Source: Mageeibacillus sp. UBA5442 (GTDB lineage Bacteria; Bacillota; Clostridia; Saccharofermentanales; DTU023). Taken from it: a stretch of 9,656 bases of DNA. How positions within the stretch are numbered: the first letter of the stretch is position 1; every line of letters starts with the position of its first letter. The translations under genes were made by a program, and so were the position numbers. Below are positions 1 through 7,590 of the stretch, in pieces. The DNA lies in contig DIRG01000027.1 in NCBI GenBank assembly GCA_002427475.1, positions 12,470 to 22,125 of the forward strand, in the 5' to 3' direction. Under the pieces are notes generated by a model. The model did no database searches. It was not told where the DNA came from and was given only the letters and a program-made list of their open reading frames with translations.

Positions 1-407
1 CCAGTGCAGCGGCATAAGTTTCCGGATATTCCGTCGCGCAGTTCATCTTCACTTGGGTTGGCATTCTGAGCCAAAACACTTTCTGCTGCCAGAACCATCC
101 CCGGTATACAAAAACCACATTGAACTGCACCGACTTTGGCAAAAGCGGCGGCTAGCACTTCAAATTGCTCACTTTCTGAAAAACCTTCTATTGTTGTAAC
201 GCTATGGTTTGAGACGCTACCGACTGCTACTAAGCATGAGTTAGCTAAGCGCCCATCGATCAAAACTGCACAAGCTCCGCACTCCCCTTCTCCGCAGCCT
301 TCTTTGGATCCTGTTAACGAAAAATCTTCACGCAAAACATCAATAAGTCTTTTCGAAGGACAAACATCAATTTCAACCAATTCATTATTCAAAGTAAAAT
401 TTATCAT
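1..407 (-). CDS. xdhC: Xanthine dehydrogenase-type [2Fe-2S] iron-sulfur subunit, partial (3' end outside window)
   Basis: This is the small iron-sulfur subunit of a cytoplasmic molybdenum hydroxylase. In this family it carries electrons from the molybdenum centre toward FAD. I translated 135 residues before the window ends. All eight cluster ligands are visible. The N-terminal plant-ferredoxin-like cluster has Cys38, Cys43, Cys46 and Cys58 (GCGEGECGAC context). The second, helical-domain cluster has Cys97 and Cys100 (QCGFC) and Cys132 and Cys134 (CRC). Family members are usually about 150-170 residues, so only a short C-terminal tail is missing. The ATG at 407 overlaps the stop of the molybdenum subunit gene in an ATGA arrangement and has GGAGGAA just upstream, which points to translational coupling. 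Identification is firm at family level. The true substrate depends on the partner subunit. An FAD subunit may follow to the left but is not seen. Confidence 0.95.
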   Translation of the reverse strand, partial: MINFTLNNELVEIDVCPSKRLIDVLREDFSLTGSKEGCGEGECGACAVLIDGRLANSCLVAVGSVSNHSVTTIEGFSESEQFEVLAAAFAKVGAVQCGFCIPGMVLAAESVLAQNANPSEDELRDGISGNLCRCT

Positions 408-2521
408 CGTACTTCCTCCAGCATTGCCTCGAGAATACTTTCTGCGGTTAAAGGAACATGTGTGAAAGAACAGTTTGATGCGTTCTCAACTGCTAGAACA
501 TATGCTGCGGGAACACCGCAAAAAGACAGCTCCCCAGCACCTTTGGCTCCATAAGGGCCACCCGGATAAGGGACTTCAATAAAGTCAACTGAGATACTGC
601 CAATATCTGCAGCTGTAGGAATAATATAATTACTGAAACGATCTTGTTGTAGCACCCCTTCAATATCTTCAAGTTTTTCTAAAGCCGCATAGCCATAACC
701 TTGAACCATACCACCATGCATCTGTCCTCTAACCATGTTGTAATCGATAATTGTCCCTACATCGAAGAGGCCCCACATTTTTTCGAGAGTCACCTCACCC
801 GTTAGACTGTCGAGGAGAACTTCACAGGCAGTGACCGACCAACTATATGTGACAAAAGCCTCGCCCAAGAAAGTTTCCGTATCAAAGGGTTGGAGAATCT
901 CTCTTTCATCACGATAATGTTCCTCTATGAGCTGCTCCTCCCCTTCTATCCAGTCCGTTTTCAGACGTTCTGCGGCGCGTTGAAAGAGCCGCCCCACCGA
1001 TTGGATAGAACGCGATGCATTTGTTGGTCCTGAATTTGGCACCACACTAGTGTTAGGAGGTTCATAGCGCACCCGGTCCAAAGGCAGCTCTAAGGCTTTT
1101 GCAATTATCTTTCTAAAAGCCGTATGTGTGCCTTGACCTATCTCGGTTGTTGCTGCTAAGGCAAAAACCGTTCCGTCAGCAGTTTTCTTAATTTGCACAT
1201 AAGGTTTCAGAAAATCACGTTCAGCCGATCCTGCAAAACCACAGCCGCGCCCTACAATCCCTAAGCCAATACCTCGCCGATAGCGACCAGTTTGTGTCTG
1301 ATATTCCTTTTGTTTATCTTTATATTTGGTTTCTTCAACCAAGTTTGAAATCATTTCTTTTAAGGGAACAGGATCCCGGAAAGTTGCACCCGTCGTAGTT
1401 TCTGCGTTATCTTCCGCAGCATGCTTAATCCGATATTCGAGCGGATCCAACCCTAAGTGTCTAGCTAGATGGCACAAGTGAGTATCAATCCCGAATAATG
1501 TTTGCGGATCGCCAAAACCACGGAAAGCACCCGTAACGACTTTATTAGTCTTGCGGACTGAACCGTCGACCCGAAGGTTTGGAACAAGATAAGGTCCTAA
1601 GCAATGAAGAATGCTGCGCTCAATAACTGTTGTTGAAATTCCTAGGTAGGCACCACCATCCAAAGTCACCTCTATATCCATGCCCAGAATATCTCCGTGC
1701 TCGGTGAGAGCAGTCTTGTATTTGATATGAGCAGGATGTCGTTTTGTGGAACTGACGATATCTTCAGGCCGATCAAAGATGAGCTTAACTGGCTTAGCAC
1801 TGACATAAGAAGCTAAAGCTGCTTGTAGGGCGACAACAGATGGATATTCCTCCTTGCCGCCGAAGCCGCCTCCCACAGTTACTTGTTCAACGCTAACTGC
1901 ATCATCATTCAAATTAAAGGCAAGTTTCAGAGCATTATGAATGTAAAAGGGGCATTGCATAGAACCAATGATCGATACGCTTTCACGATCTGAAAAATCC
2001 GCAACTATGCTTTGCGGTTCCATGTACGCATGTTCTTGGTACCCAGTAGTAAACTCTTCTTCAAAAACTTCAAAAGCTTCAGCAAAGGCCGAGTCGGGAT
2101 TCCCCTTTACAAAGCTCTTTTTATGTAAAATCTCTTCCGACTCCAGCATGTCGAAACACGCGGGTAGAGGTTCATATTCAATCTCTATTTTCGCTGCAAA
2201 ATCTTGAGCCTTTTTCTTAGTCTCAGCCACAACAATTGCAATGGCTTCACCTACATACTGCACTTCTTCTTCGTTAAGTATTAATTGATCATCTACGTCT
2301 ACAAGAACGCGATTGTGAGCTAGATCGTCAGCCCTAGCAAGCCAGACGTCCGAAGGTATATCCGGCACCTTAATAGATACAATACGCGCATGAGCATGTG
2401 TTGACCTAATTATATAGGCGTGATAAAACGACGACGACGAATAATCATCAGCAAAACGCGCTTTCCCTCGGATCTTATCATCAAAATCCATACGCTTAAC
2501 AGAACGTGAAATTTGAGTCAT
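404..2521 (-). CDS. xdhA: Xanthine dehydrogenase-type molybdopterin-binding subunit
   Basis: Large catalytic subunit (705 residues) of the xanthine oxidase/aldehyde oxidoreductase family, which hydroxylates its substrate at a molybdenum-pterin centre using water oxygen. An N-terminal a/b-hammerhead domain (about 10-125) is followed by the molybdopterin-binding domains. Visible motifs are GGGFGGKE (217-224), GAFRGFGDPQ (331-340), EIGQG (460-464), an S-rich segment near 497-511, RGQMHGGMVQG (599-608) and GAKGAGE (658-664). By motif alignment from memory, Glu224, Arg334 and Glu664 match bovine XDH Glu802, Arg880 and the catalytic Glu1261. The first two are substrate contacts characteristic of purine oxidisers, so hypoxanthine or xanthine is the favoured substrate; this is inference. 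The length is at the short end of the family. There is no signal peptide, so it should be cytoplasmic. The ATG at 2521 has a strong GGAGGGG site upstream and lies 2 nt after the previous stop. Its stop overlaps the iron-sulfur subunit start. Confidence 0.93.
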   Translation of the reverse strand: MTQISRSVKRMDFDDKIRGKARFADDYSSSSFYHAYIIRSTHAHARIVSIKVPDIPSDVWLARADDLAHNRVLVDVDDQLILNEEEVQYVGEAIAIVVAETKKKAQDFAAKIEIEYEPLPACFDMLESEEILHKKSFVKGNPDSAFAEAFEVFEEEFTTGYQEHAYMEPQSIVADFSDRESVSIIGSMQCPFYIHNALKLAFNLNDDAVSVEQVTVGGGFGGKEEYPSVVALQAALASYVSAKPVKLIFDRPEDIVSSTKRHPAHIKYKTALTEHGDILGMDIEVTLDGGAYLGISTTVIERSILHCLGPYLVPNLRVDGSVRKTNKVVTGAFRGFGDPQTLFGIDTHLCHLARHLGLDPLEYRIKHAAEDNAETTTGATFRDPVPLKEMISNLVEETKYKDKQKEYQTQTGRYRRGIGLGIVGRGCGFAGSAERDFLKPYVQIKKTADGTVFALAATTEIGQGTHTAFRKIIAKALELPLDRVRYEPPNTSVVPNSGPTNASRSIQSVGRLFQRAAERLKTDWIEGEEQLIEEHYRDEREILQPFDTETFLGEAFVTYSWSVTACEVLLDSLTGEVTLEKMWGLFDVGTIIDYNMVRGQMHGGMVQGYGYAALEKLEDIEGVLQQDRFSNYIIPTAADIGSISVDFIEVPYPGGPYGAKGAGELSFCGVPAAYVLAVENASNCSFTHVPLTAESILEAMLEEVR

Positions 2522-2523
2522 TC

Positions 2524-2991
2524 CTATTCCCCTCCCATGTCTAGGCGTTCAAATTTATCTAAATAACTGCCATCTAAAAACTCTTCAAAATAATGCACAT
2601 AATAATCCCCGTTTTCATATACAAGGTTGATCTCAACGATCATGCCCGGCAAGCGAGCTGCTTGCGAAAAGATGGCAACTGCAGACCTGTCATCTTTGTC
2701 CATTTCAATGGACTCATAGTTCAAAAACAGGGGCGTTAAATAAGGGTAGGAGCGTTCTTTATTAAAAGCCTCTACAAAATCCGCCTCACTTATTTCTTGA
2801 CGGTAAGCCTTTGTGAAGTACTTGTACATTTTCTCGGGCGCTTTGTACTCATAATTAATAACGTGAACAAAAGCCTTAACCCGCTGTTCAGCACGTTGCA
2901 TGCTTCGCTTATAAACAAACAATCCAAGGCAGATAATTATTGCGGCTACCACCACAGCAGCTAGCCACTTGTATAATCTCTTCAACCTCAT
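2524..2991 (-). CDS. Small membrane-anchored protein of unknown function in a transporter/XDH operon
   Basis: I do not recognise this 155-residue protein. A short basic N-terminus (MRLKRLYKW) is followed by a hydrophobic stretch at about 9-27. There is no lipobox, so it reads as a signal anchor that leaves about 125 residues outside the membrane. The outer part begins with a basic helix (29-45) and contains aromatic-rich segments (YKAPEKMYKYFTKAY, SYPYLTPLFLNYES). It ends with alternating hydrophobic strands (AVAIFSQAA, MIVEINLVY, YYVHYFEEF). A helix-then-sheet order with this length resembles the NTF2-like/DUF4878-type fold, but that is only an impression. The ATG abuts the stop of the second permease (TAGATG) with GGAGAG inside the permease's last codons. 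Its stop is 2 nt before the xdhA start, so it is translated as part of the operon. Its position suggests a role beside the importer or in substrate handling, which is inference. Confidence 0.85.
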   Translation of the reverse strand: MRLKRLYKWLAAVVVAAIIICLGLFVYKRSMQRAEQRVKAFVHVINYEYKAPEKMYKYFTKAYRQEISEADFVEAFNKERSYPYLTPLFLNYESIEMDKDDRSAVAIFSQAARLPGMIVEINLVYENGDYYVHYFEEFLDGSYLDKFERLDMGGE

Positions 2992-3936
2992 CTATCTCTC
3001 CATGCGGACGAAAGGTTTAGTGTATGCGCTTGGCATTTGTGCCTTCCGCGAAGTACTAACCAGGGCAAAAATCGTAACTATGTAAGGAAGCATCAGCATA
3101 ATCTGATTAGGAACTTCAACTCCGATTGCTTGCAGACGCATTTGCAGAGCATTGGCCAGTACAAAAACAAATGACCCAACCATAGCCCACAGAGGACGGA
3201 ATTTTGCAAAAATTACAACAGCAACTGCCATGTAGCCTTGACCACTCACCAAATTATCAGTAAACAAATTCATATAAGCAGTGCTCATATACGCGCCTGC
3301 GGCACCTGCATATGCTCCGCCGATAATAACCGCCAGATTACGAATGAGGCGGACATTTATGCCCTTAGCGTCAGCTGCTCGTGGATGTTCACCGACCATC
3401 TTAATTCGCAAGCCGAAGGTAGTTCTTTCCATAACAAACCAGGTCACAAGAACCAGCGCAAAGGCCAAGTAAACTAAGATATTATTTTGAAACAAAACTG
3501 GCCCTATAAAAGGCAATTCTGATAAATACGGGATACTAATCACCGGAAACGGTGTGACTTGAGGCGGCAGCATCTGTACACCAAAAAATATACGATAAAG
3601 ATAAGATGCAATACCTATACCTAATATGTTTAGTCCAATACCGGCAATTACCTGATTAGCATTCATTGTGTTGCTCAACCAAGCCATAATTGAAGACCAC
3701 AGCATACCTACGATAATGGCAACAATCAGACCTAACAAGAGACTTCCACTAAAGAAGGTCACAGTAAATGCTGTCATAGCACCAATAACAATTGTGCCCT
3801 CAACACCTAAGTTTAATATGCCTGCCTTTTGTGTGAAAATCTGCCCCAATGCCGCATAAAGAATGGGCATAGCAAGCCTGATTGTAGCTGTAAATAAGCT
3901 GGTGAAAAACGATAAACTAAATATTTCTTGCCACAT
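2992..3936 (-). CDS. nupQ: Nucleoside-type ABC transporter permease, NupQ/YufQ-like
   Basis: Integral membrane permease of the BPD_transp_2 family (314 residues from the chosen start), with about eight to ten hydrophobic segments. It pairs with the neighbouring permease to form the channel of a purine-nucleoside-type importer. Family hallmarks are KAGILNLGVEGTIVIGA (37-53), MNANQVIAGIGLN (91-103), the cytoplasmic ATPase-contact loop TTFGLRIKMVGEHPRAADAKGI (172-193) and GQGYMAVAVVIFAKFRP (232-248). The reading frame stays open to a TTG at 3963. I prefer the ATG at 3936 because AAAGGAG precedes it by 10 nt and homologues normally begin just before the first helix. It then overlaps the 3' end of the upstream permease gene by 20 nt, and it abuts the next gene. 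Substrate assignment rests on operon resemblance to Bacillus subtilis nupNOPQ (yufNOPQ); the exact ligand is not proven. Confidence 0.9.
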   Translation of the reverse strand: MWQEIFSLSFFTSLFTATIRLAMPILYAALGQIFTQKAGILNLGVEGTIVIGAMTAFTVTFFSGSLLLGLIVAIIVGMLWSSIMAWLSNTMNANQVIAGIGLNILGIGIASYLYRIFFGVQMLPPQVTPFPVISIPYLSELPFIGPVLFQNNILVYLAFALVLVTWFVMERTTFGLRIKMVGEHPRAADAKGINVRLIRNLAVIIGGAYAGAAGAYMSTAYMNLFTDNLVSGQGYMAVAVVIFAKFRPLWAMVGSFVFVLANALQMRLQAIGVEVPNQIMLMLPYIVTIFALVSTSRKAQMPSAYTKPFVRMER

Positions 3937-4981
3937 TTGCTCTTTTCTCCTTTCTCGACACAAGGATCTTTTCCACGACAGGTCTAGTGATTAAAAGTAC
4001 GATTACCAAACCTTGAATAATATCGACAATTGAGTAAGGAACGGTTGTCATTCTTTGCATCGTGGCACCGCCGGCTAACAAAACTGAAATAACAAAAGAT
4101 GAAAACAGGATTCCTAATGGAGTCAAGTTACCTAGCAAGGCAATAACGACAGCCAAGTCACCATAACCACTACCAATACCTTCGATTAGACGGAAATGAA
4201 TTCCATAAACTTCAATCCAACCGACGACACCGGCGAAAGCACCAGATATCATCATTGTGCGCAAGATCATGTTCTTGGCGTTATAACCTGCATAGTTGAC
4301 CACTTTTGTGCCTTGTCCTAAGAGGTCAACCGTATAACCCATGCGGCTTCGCCAAAAGATGGAAACTAAAATCAAGAGAACTATGGCCACAAAAACACTC
4401 GAATTAACCCGCGCTCCACTTGCCAAAGGAGACAATTGTAAGCTCTCAGCTAAACTTGACGACTGAGGATAGTTGTACCCACCCGGTTCTTGCATCGGCC
4501 CATAGACCATATATGCCAGCAAGTAAACAGCGACATAATTTAGCATCATAGTCGTAATAACTTCATTCGCATTGAAGCGTACTTTCAACCAGCCTGCGAT
4601 AAAAGCCCAGGCAGCTCCTCCTATCATTCCAAAGATGGGTGCAAGAATCATCTGCATAAAAGGTGGTAGTGGTAAATATAAGCCAACGAAAGTTGCGGCT
4701 ATGGCCCCCACTATCATTTGTCCCTCGGCACCGATGTTCCAAAGCTTGGCCCGAAAAGCTACAGAAACTCCCAAAGCCATAACCAACAGCGGCACCATTT
4801 TCACTAAAACTTCTGAAAAACGTGCTGCGCTACCTAGTGCTCCTCGAAACAGAACACCATAACACTCAAGAGGATTTTCATTAGCCAAGGCAATGAAAAT
4901 AGCTCCTACAATTAAAGCTAGTAAAATTACTGTAATAGTTTGTATGAAAATTGATAAGCGACCGAAAACTTTACGCACCAT
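3917..4981 (-). CDS. nupP: Nucleoside-type ABC transporter permease, NupP/YufP-like
   Basis: Integral membrane permease of the BPD_transp_2 family (354 residues from the chosen start), the partner of NupQ. Diagnostic segments are AKLWNIGAEGQMIVGA (78-93), RFNANEVITTMMLNY (135-149), the loop RSRMGYTVDLLGQGTKVVNYAGYN (211-234) that should dock on the ATPase, and GIGSGYGDLAVVIALLG (268-284). The N-terminal membrane helix lies at about 11-33. A longer reading from TTG at 5002 is possible. The ATG at 4981 is preferred because AAAGGTGAG stands 4 nt upstream and the extra seven residues only repeat a basic MVRK-like start. With this start it overlaps the ATPase gene by 11 nt, a common arrangement for coupled subunits. 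A purine nucleoside or related base is the likely cargo, inferred from the family and from the downstream xanthine dehydrogenase genes. Confidence 0.9.
   Translation of the reverse strand: MVRKVFGRLSIFIQTITVILLALIVGAIFIALANENPLECYGVLFRGALGSAARFSEVLVKMVPLLVMALGVSVAFRAKLWNIGAEGQMIVGAIAATFVGLYLPLPPFMQMILAPIFGMIGGAAWAFIAGWLKVRFNANEVITTMMLNYVAVYLLAYMVYGPMQEPGGYNYPQSSSLAESLQLSPLASGARVNSSVFVAIVLLILVSIFWRSRMGYTVDLLGQGTKVVNYAGYNAKNMILRTMMISGAFAGVVGWIEVYGIHFRLIEGIGSGYGDLAVVIALLGNLTPLGILFSSFVISVLLAGGATMQRMTTVPYSIVDIIQGLVIVLLITRPVVEKILVSRKEKRANVARNI
3947..3953 (-). promoter_or_regulatory. Ribosome binding site deciding the nupQ start
   Basis: AAAGGAG on the minus strand, 10 nt before the ATG at 3936 and inside the last codons of nupP. 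The competing TTG at 3963 has only a weak GGA upstream. This supports the 314-residue reading of NupQ. Confidence 0.7.
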
Positions 4982-6500
4982 TATTCTCACCTTTCTTACC
5001 AAGCATCAGCGGTCCAATCTCCTCGATGGTTGCATCGCCTGGCAATAGGCCATTTAGCTCACCTTTATATAGAACTGCGATCCTATCGCTCATGTGCATT
5101 ATTTCTTCCAAATCTGCGGAAATAAGTAAGACAGCTGTTCCTTTATTTCTGGCGTCAATTATCTTATTGCGAATGTTTAAGGCTGCATTTATGTCTACAC
5201 CGCGCGTTGGTTGATTGGCAATCAACACATCAGGATCGCCTTGTAATTCACGAGCCAAAATCACCTTTTGCTGATTTCCGCCTGACAAATCCTTTACTTG
5301 ATCACAGATGGTATTGACGCGAATATCATAAGTACTAACGAGACTTTCTGCGTGATGATCAACTTCTTTCGAATGAACTATCCCGTGCGGACAAAAATCG
5401 GTACAACCGTAATTTTTTAGCACAAGGTTTCGGCTCACATCCCAATCTAAGGCTAAGCCCATATCTTTTCGGTCTTCTGGCACATATGCAACCTTGGATT
5501 CAATGAAATCTGCGGACTTCTTATGTGAAAAATCATTTCCGTTGACTGATATTGTTCCTGACTTAAGCGGCCTTAAACCAGCTAAAACTTCACACAGTTC
5601 TTTCTGTCCATTTCCATCTACACCGGCTACTCCCAGTATCTCTCCTTTACGAATATTAAAGGAGAGATCACGTATAGCCGGTAGCTGCTTATCGCTCTCA
5701 ACGTTAATCTCACTTACTTCTAGTGCGATCTCATCTTGAGGAGGCGTGCAAACTTCTTTGACTCGCATTTCGATATCATAGCCAACCATCATAGCCGAAA
5801 GGTCGCTCGTGCAAACCCCTGTGCCAATGTCGCAACAGCCGACATTTTCGCCATTACGCAAAACTGTGACCTCATCTGCGATCTGAAGAATCTCATCTAA
5901 TTTGTGGGTGATTAAAATTATTGATTTTCCATCCTTAACCAGCTCTTTTAAAGTGACAAATAGGTCATCCACTTCGCTAGGTGTCAGAACGGCTGTGGGT
6001 TCATCAAGAATCAGAATGTCTACATCTTGGAAGAGCACTGATAAGATTTCTATCCTTTGTTGCTCTCCGACAGAATTCTGCCAAATGTAGCTGTCCGGAT
6101 CTATACTCATCTTGTATCTTTCAGCTAATTCAACGATTGCCTTGCGATACTCGTCTTTGTGTAATAAAACTTGTTTCTTTTTGAAACTGCCAGCCATTAT
6201 ATTCTCAGTTACAGTAAAGGGACTTGCTAGCATAAAGTGTTGATGCACCATCCCGATACCTAAGGAGATGGCTTTTTCAGGAGATTCAATTTGCTCTAAA
6301 TGACCATTTATATAAATATCGCCTGCTTCTGGCTTATATAGGCCGTATAAGATGTTCATTAGAGTCGTTTTGCCTGCTCCATTTTCACCCAATAAACCAT
6401 GGATTGAACCTCGCCGCAGTCGAAAGTCCACTTTACTATTTGCAGCTTTGTTGTTAAAGATCTTTGTAATGTTACTCATTTCAACTACGGCTTGGCTCAT
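4971..6500 (-). CDS. nupO: Double-domain ABC transporter ATPase, NupO/YufO-like
   Basis: Cytoplasmic ATP-hydrolysing subunit (509 residues) with two fused nucleotide-binding domains, as in nucleoside and simple-sugar importers. Domain 1 has Walker A GENGAGKTT (38-46), Q-loop Gln87, signature SVGEQQR (143-149), Walker B DILILDEPTAVLTP (161-174) and switch His199. Domain 2 has a Walker A-like GVDGNGQKE (293-301) without the usual GKT/S, a proper LSGGNQQK signature (405-412), and NQPTRGVD (429-436) where Gln replaces the catalytic glutamate. This asymmetry, with one working and one degenerate ATP site, is normal for the family and is not decay. The ATG at 6500 has AGAGG 7 nt upstream. It starts 36 nt after the lipoprotein gene, and its end overlaps the first permease. 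It probably powers import through NupP/NupQ of ligand delivered by the lipoprotein. Confidence 0.94.
   Translation of the reverse strand: MSQAVVEMSNITKIFNNKAANSKVDFRLRRGSIHGLLGENGAGKTTLMNILYGLYKPEAGDIYINGHLEQIESPEKAISLGIGMVHQHFMLASPFTVTENIMAGSFKKKQVLLHKDEYRKAIVELAERYKMSIDPDSYIWQNSVGEQQRIEILSVLFQDVDILILDEPTAVLTPSEVDDLFVTLKELVKDGKSIILITHKLDEILQIADEVTVLRNGENVGCCDIGTGVCTSDLSAMMVGYDIEMRVKEVCTPPQDEIALEVSEINVESDKQLPAIRDLSFNIRKGEILGVAGVDGNGQKELCEVLAGLRPLKSGTISVNGNDFSHKKSADFIESKVAYVPEDRKDMGLALDWDVSRNLVLKNYGCTDFCPHGIVHSKEVDHHAESLVSTYDIRVNTICDQVKDLSGGNQQKVILARELQGDPDVLIANQPTRGVDINAALNIRNKIIDARNKGTAVLLISADLEEIMHMSDRIAVLYKGELNGLLPGDATIEEIGPLMLGKKGENNGA
4986..4994 (-). promoter_or_regulatory. Ribosome binding site deciding the nupP start
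   Basis: AAAGGTGAG on the minus strand, 4 nt before the ATG at 4981 and inside the final codons of the ATPase gene. It lies downstream of the alternative TTG at 5002, so it can only serve the ATG. Confidence 0.65.
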
Positions 6501-6512
6501 AATTTACCTCTC

Positions 6513-6535
6513 TTAAGAACTCAAACTCTTCTTAA
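6513..6535 (-). promoter_or_regulatory. Intercistronic stem-loop between lipoprotein and ATPase genes
   Basis: A perfect 7-bp inverted repeat (TTAAGAA / TTCTTAA) with a 9-nt loop fills most of the 36-nt gap and begins 1 nt after the lipoprotein stop codon. No T-run follows it, so it does not look like a terminator. The ATPase ribosome binding site (AGAGG, 6508-6512 region) starts right at its 3' foot. Such hairpins often stabilise the upstream message or lower downstream translation, which would give more binding protein than ATPase. The symmetry is seen; the role is inference. Confidence 0.45.
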
Positions 6536-6536
6536 A

Positions 6537-7577
6537 CTATTCTGTGGGTTCGTCAATTTCCGGCATTTCAACTGTGCCAGCTTTGATTCCTTGATAAACT
6601 TCTTCAATAGTTTCTTTGTCTTCATCTGACAAGACACCCTTGGGATCAACGAAGGGGGCGTAAACCATGCCGCCATTCTCAATCGTTATCCAGTAGAAAC
6701 GCTCCTCAGCGTCACGACCTGTGAAGGAGTCGTTCTCTACATCTTTAAAGATATCTTCGATAACTGTGACCCAGTTGTAGACTAGTCCGGAAAGCACGTT
6801 GTCCGGGGCAAGCGAGTTTTGATCTGCTACGTTGCCTAGACAAATCTTGTCTTTTTCTTTTGCTGCTTGAACGACACCAAGCCCAATTCCGTCTCCTGAA
6901 TGCCAGATAACATCTACTCCGGAATCGTACATACCGATAGCCGCTTCTTTAGCGCCAGCTGTATCTGTCCAATCGCCTGTATATACTTCTTGAATTTGGA
7001 TATCCGGATTGATGCTCTTGGCTCCTGATTTAAAGCCTTCATGACCACGGAATATTTCAGAAGCATCCGCTCCACCGATAACACCTACTTTGTCAGTCTC
7101 TGTTGCTAGAGCTGCGATAACTCCCATTAGGTATCCACCTGATTCAAGATGGACATCGTAAACAGCCGAATTATCAACAGTTTTATAGCCTGTTCCTAAC
7201 AAGAACATTGAGTCTTCATACTCAGGTGCGATTTTGACTATAGGCTCCATGAACTGGAAACCATGTCCAAAGATCACATCATAACCTTCGCTTGCGAAAT
7301 CGATTAGAGCCGGTTCGATTTCTGAAACTTCATATGCGTTTTCTACTACGTGCAAGTCAACCTTGTCACTGTTTGCGCTCGCATAATTATCCAAAGCGAC
7401 AAACATAGCTTGGTTAAACGACACGTCGTCCTTCTTCCCTGGCAACACTAAAGCTACTTTAAGTTTTCCTTCACTATCATCAGGGTCTTTTTCCTTAGCA
7501 TCTCCGCAAGCAAATAGACTTGTTACCAACAAGACCAGTACTAGTAGCAATGCCGATTTCTTCAAGATTCGATTCAT
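6537..7577 (-). CDS. nupN: BMP-family substrate-binding lipoprotein of a purine-nucleoside-type ABC importer
   Basis: Extracellular substrate-binding lipoprotein (346 residues) of the BMP/PnrA/Med family (PF02608 type), anchored by lipid at Cys24. A basic start and a hydrophobic core (8-20) lead to the lipobox LFAC (21-24), then an acidic linker and the two-lobed periplasmic-binding fold. Family marks are VALVLPGKKDDVSFNQ (41-56), GHGFQFMEP (104-112), VGVIGGADASEIFRGHEGFKSGAK (164-187), YTGDWTDTAGAKEAA (199-213), WHSGDGIGLGVVQAAKE (225-241) and LAPDNVLSG (256-264). After the last motif, many relatives carry a lysine where this protein reads LVYNWV. That may mean a somewhat different ligand, but I recall it only from memory. 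The ATG at 7577 is preceded by GGAGG with a 5-nt spacer. It is the first gene of the operon, the usual place for the protein needed in excess. A guanosine/inosine-like nucleoside is the default guess; a free purine base is possible. Confidence 0.92.
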   Translation of the reverse strand: MNRILKKSALLLVLVLLVTSLFACGDAKEKDPDDSEGKLKVALVLPGKKDDVSFNQAMFVALDNYASANSDKVDLHVVENAYEVSEIEPALIDFASEGYDVIFGHGFQFMEPIVKIAPEYEDSMFLLGTGYKTVDNSAVYDVHLESGGYLMGVIAALATETDKVGVIGGADASEIFRGHEGFKSGAKSINPDIQIQEVYTGDWTDTAGAKEAAIGMYDSGVDVIWHSGDGIGLGVVQAAKEKDKICLGNVADQNSLAPDNVLSGLVYNWVTVIEDIFKDVENDSFTGRDAEERFYWITIENGGMVYAPFVDPKGVLSDEDKETIEEVYQGIKAGTVEMPEIDEPTE

Positions 7578-7590
7578 ACAAACCTCCGTT

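Noticed and set aside
136..465. Plus-strand open frame of 109 codons
   Set aside because: It is antisense to the clear iron-sulfur and molybdenum subunit genes, has a low-complexity Ser/Pro-rich product, and has no ribosome binding site that I could see.
3937..3963. TTG start giving nine extra residues on NupQ
   Set aside because: The ATG at 3936 has a much better ribosome binding site and matches the normal N-terminus of the family.
4982..5002. TTG start giving seven extra residues on NupP
   Set aside because: The ribosome binding site lies between the TTG and the ATG at 4981, so it can serve only the ATG.
5000..5640. Second ATPase domain as a decaying pseudo-domain
   Set aside because: A missing Walker A lysine and Gln in place of the catalytic Glu are standard in double-domain ATPases of this importer family; the signature motif is intact.
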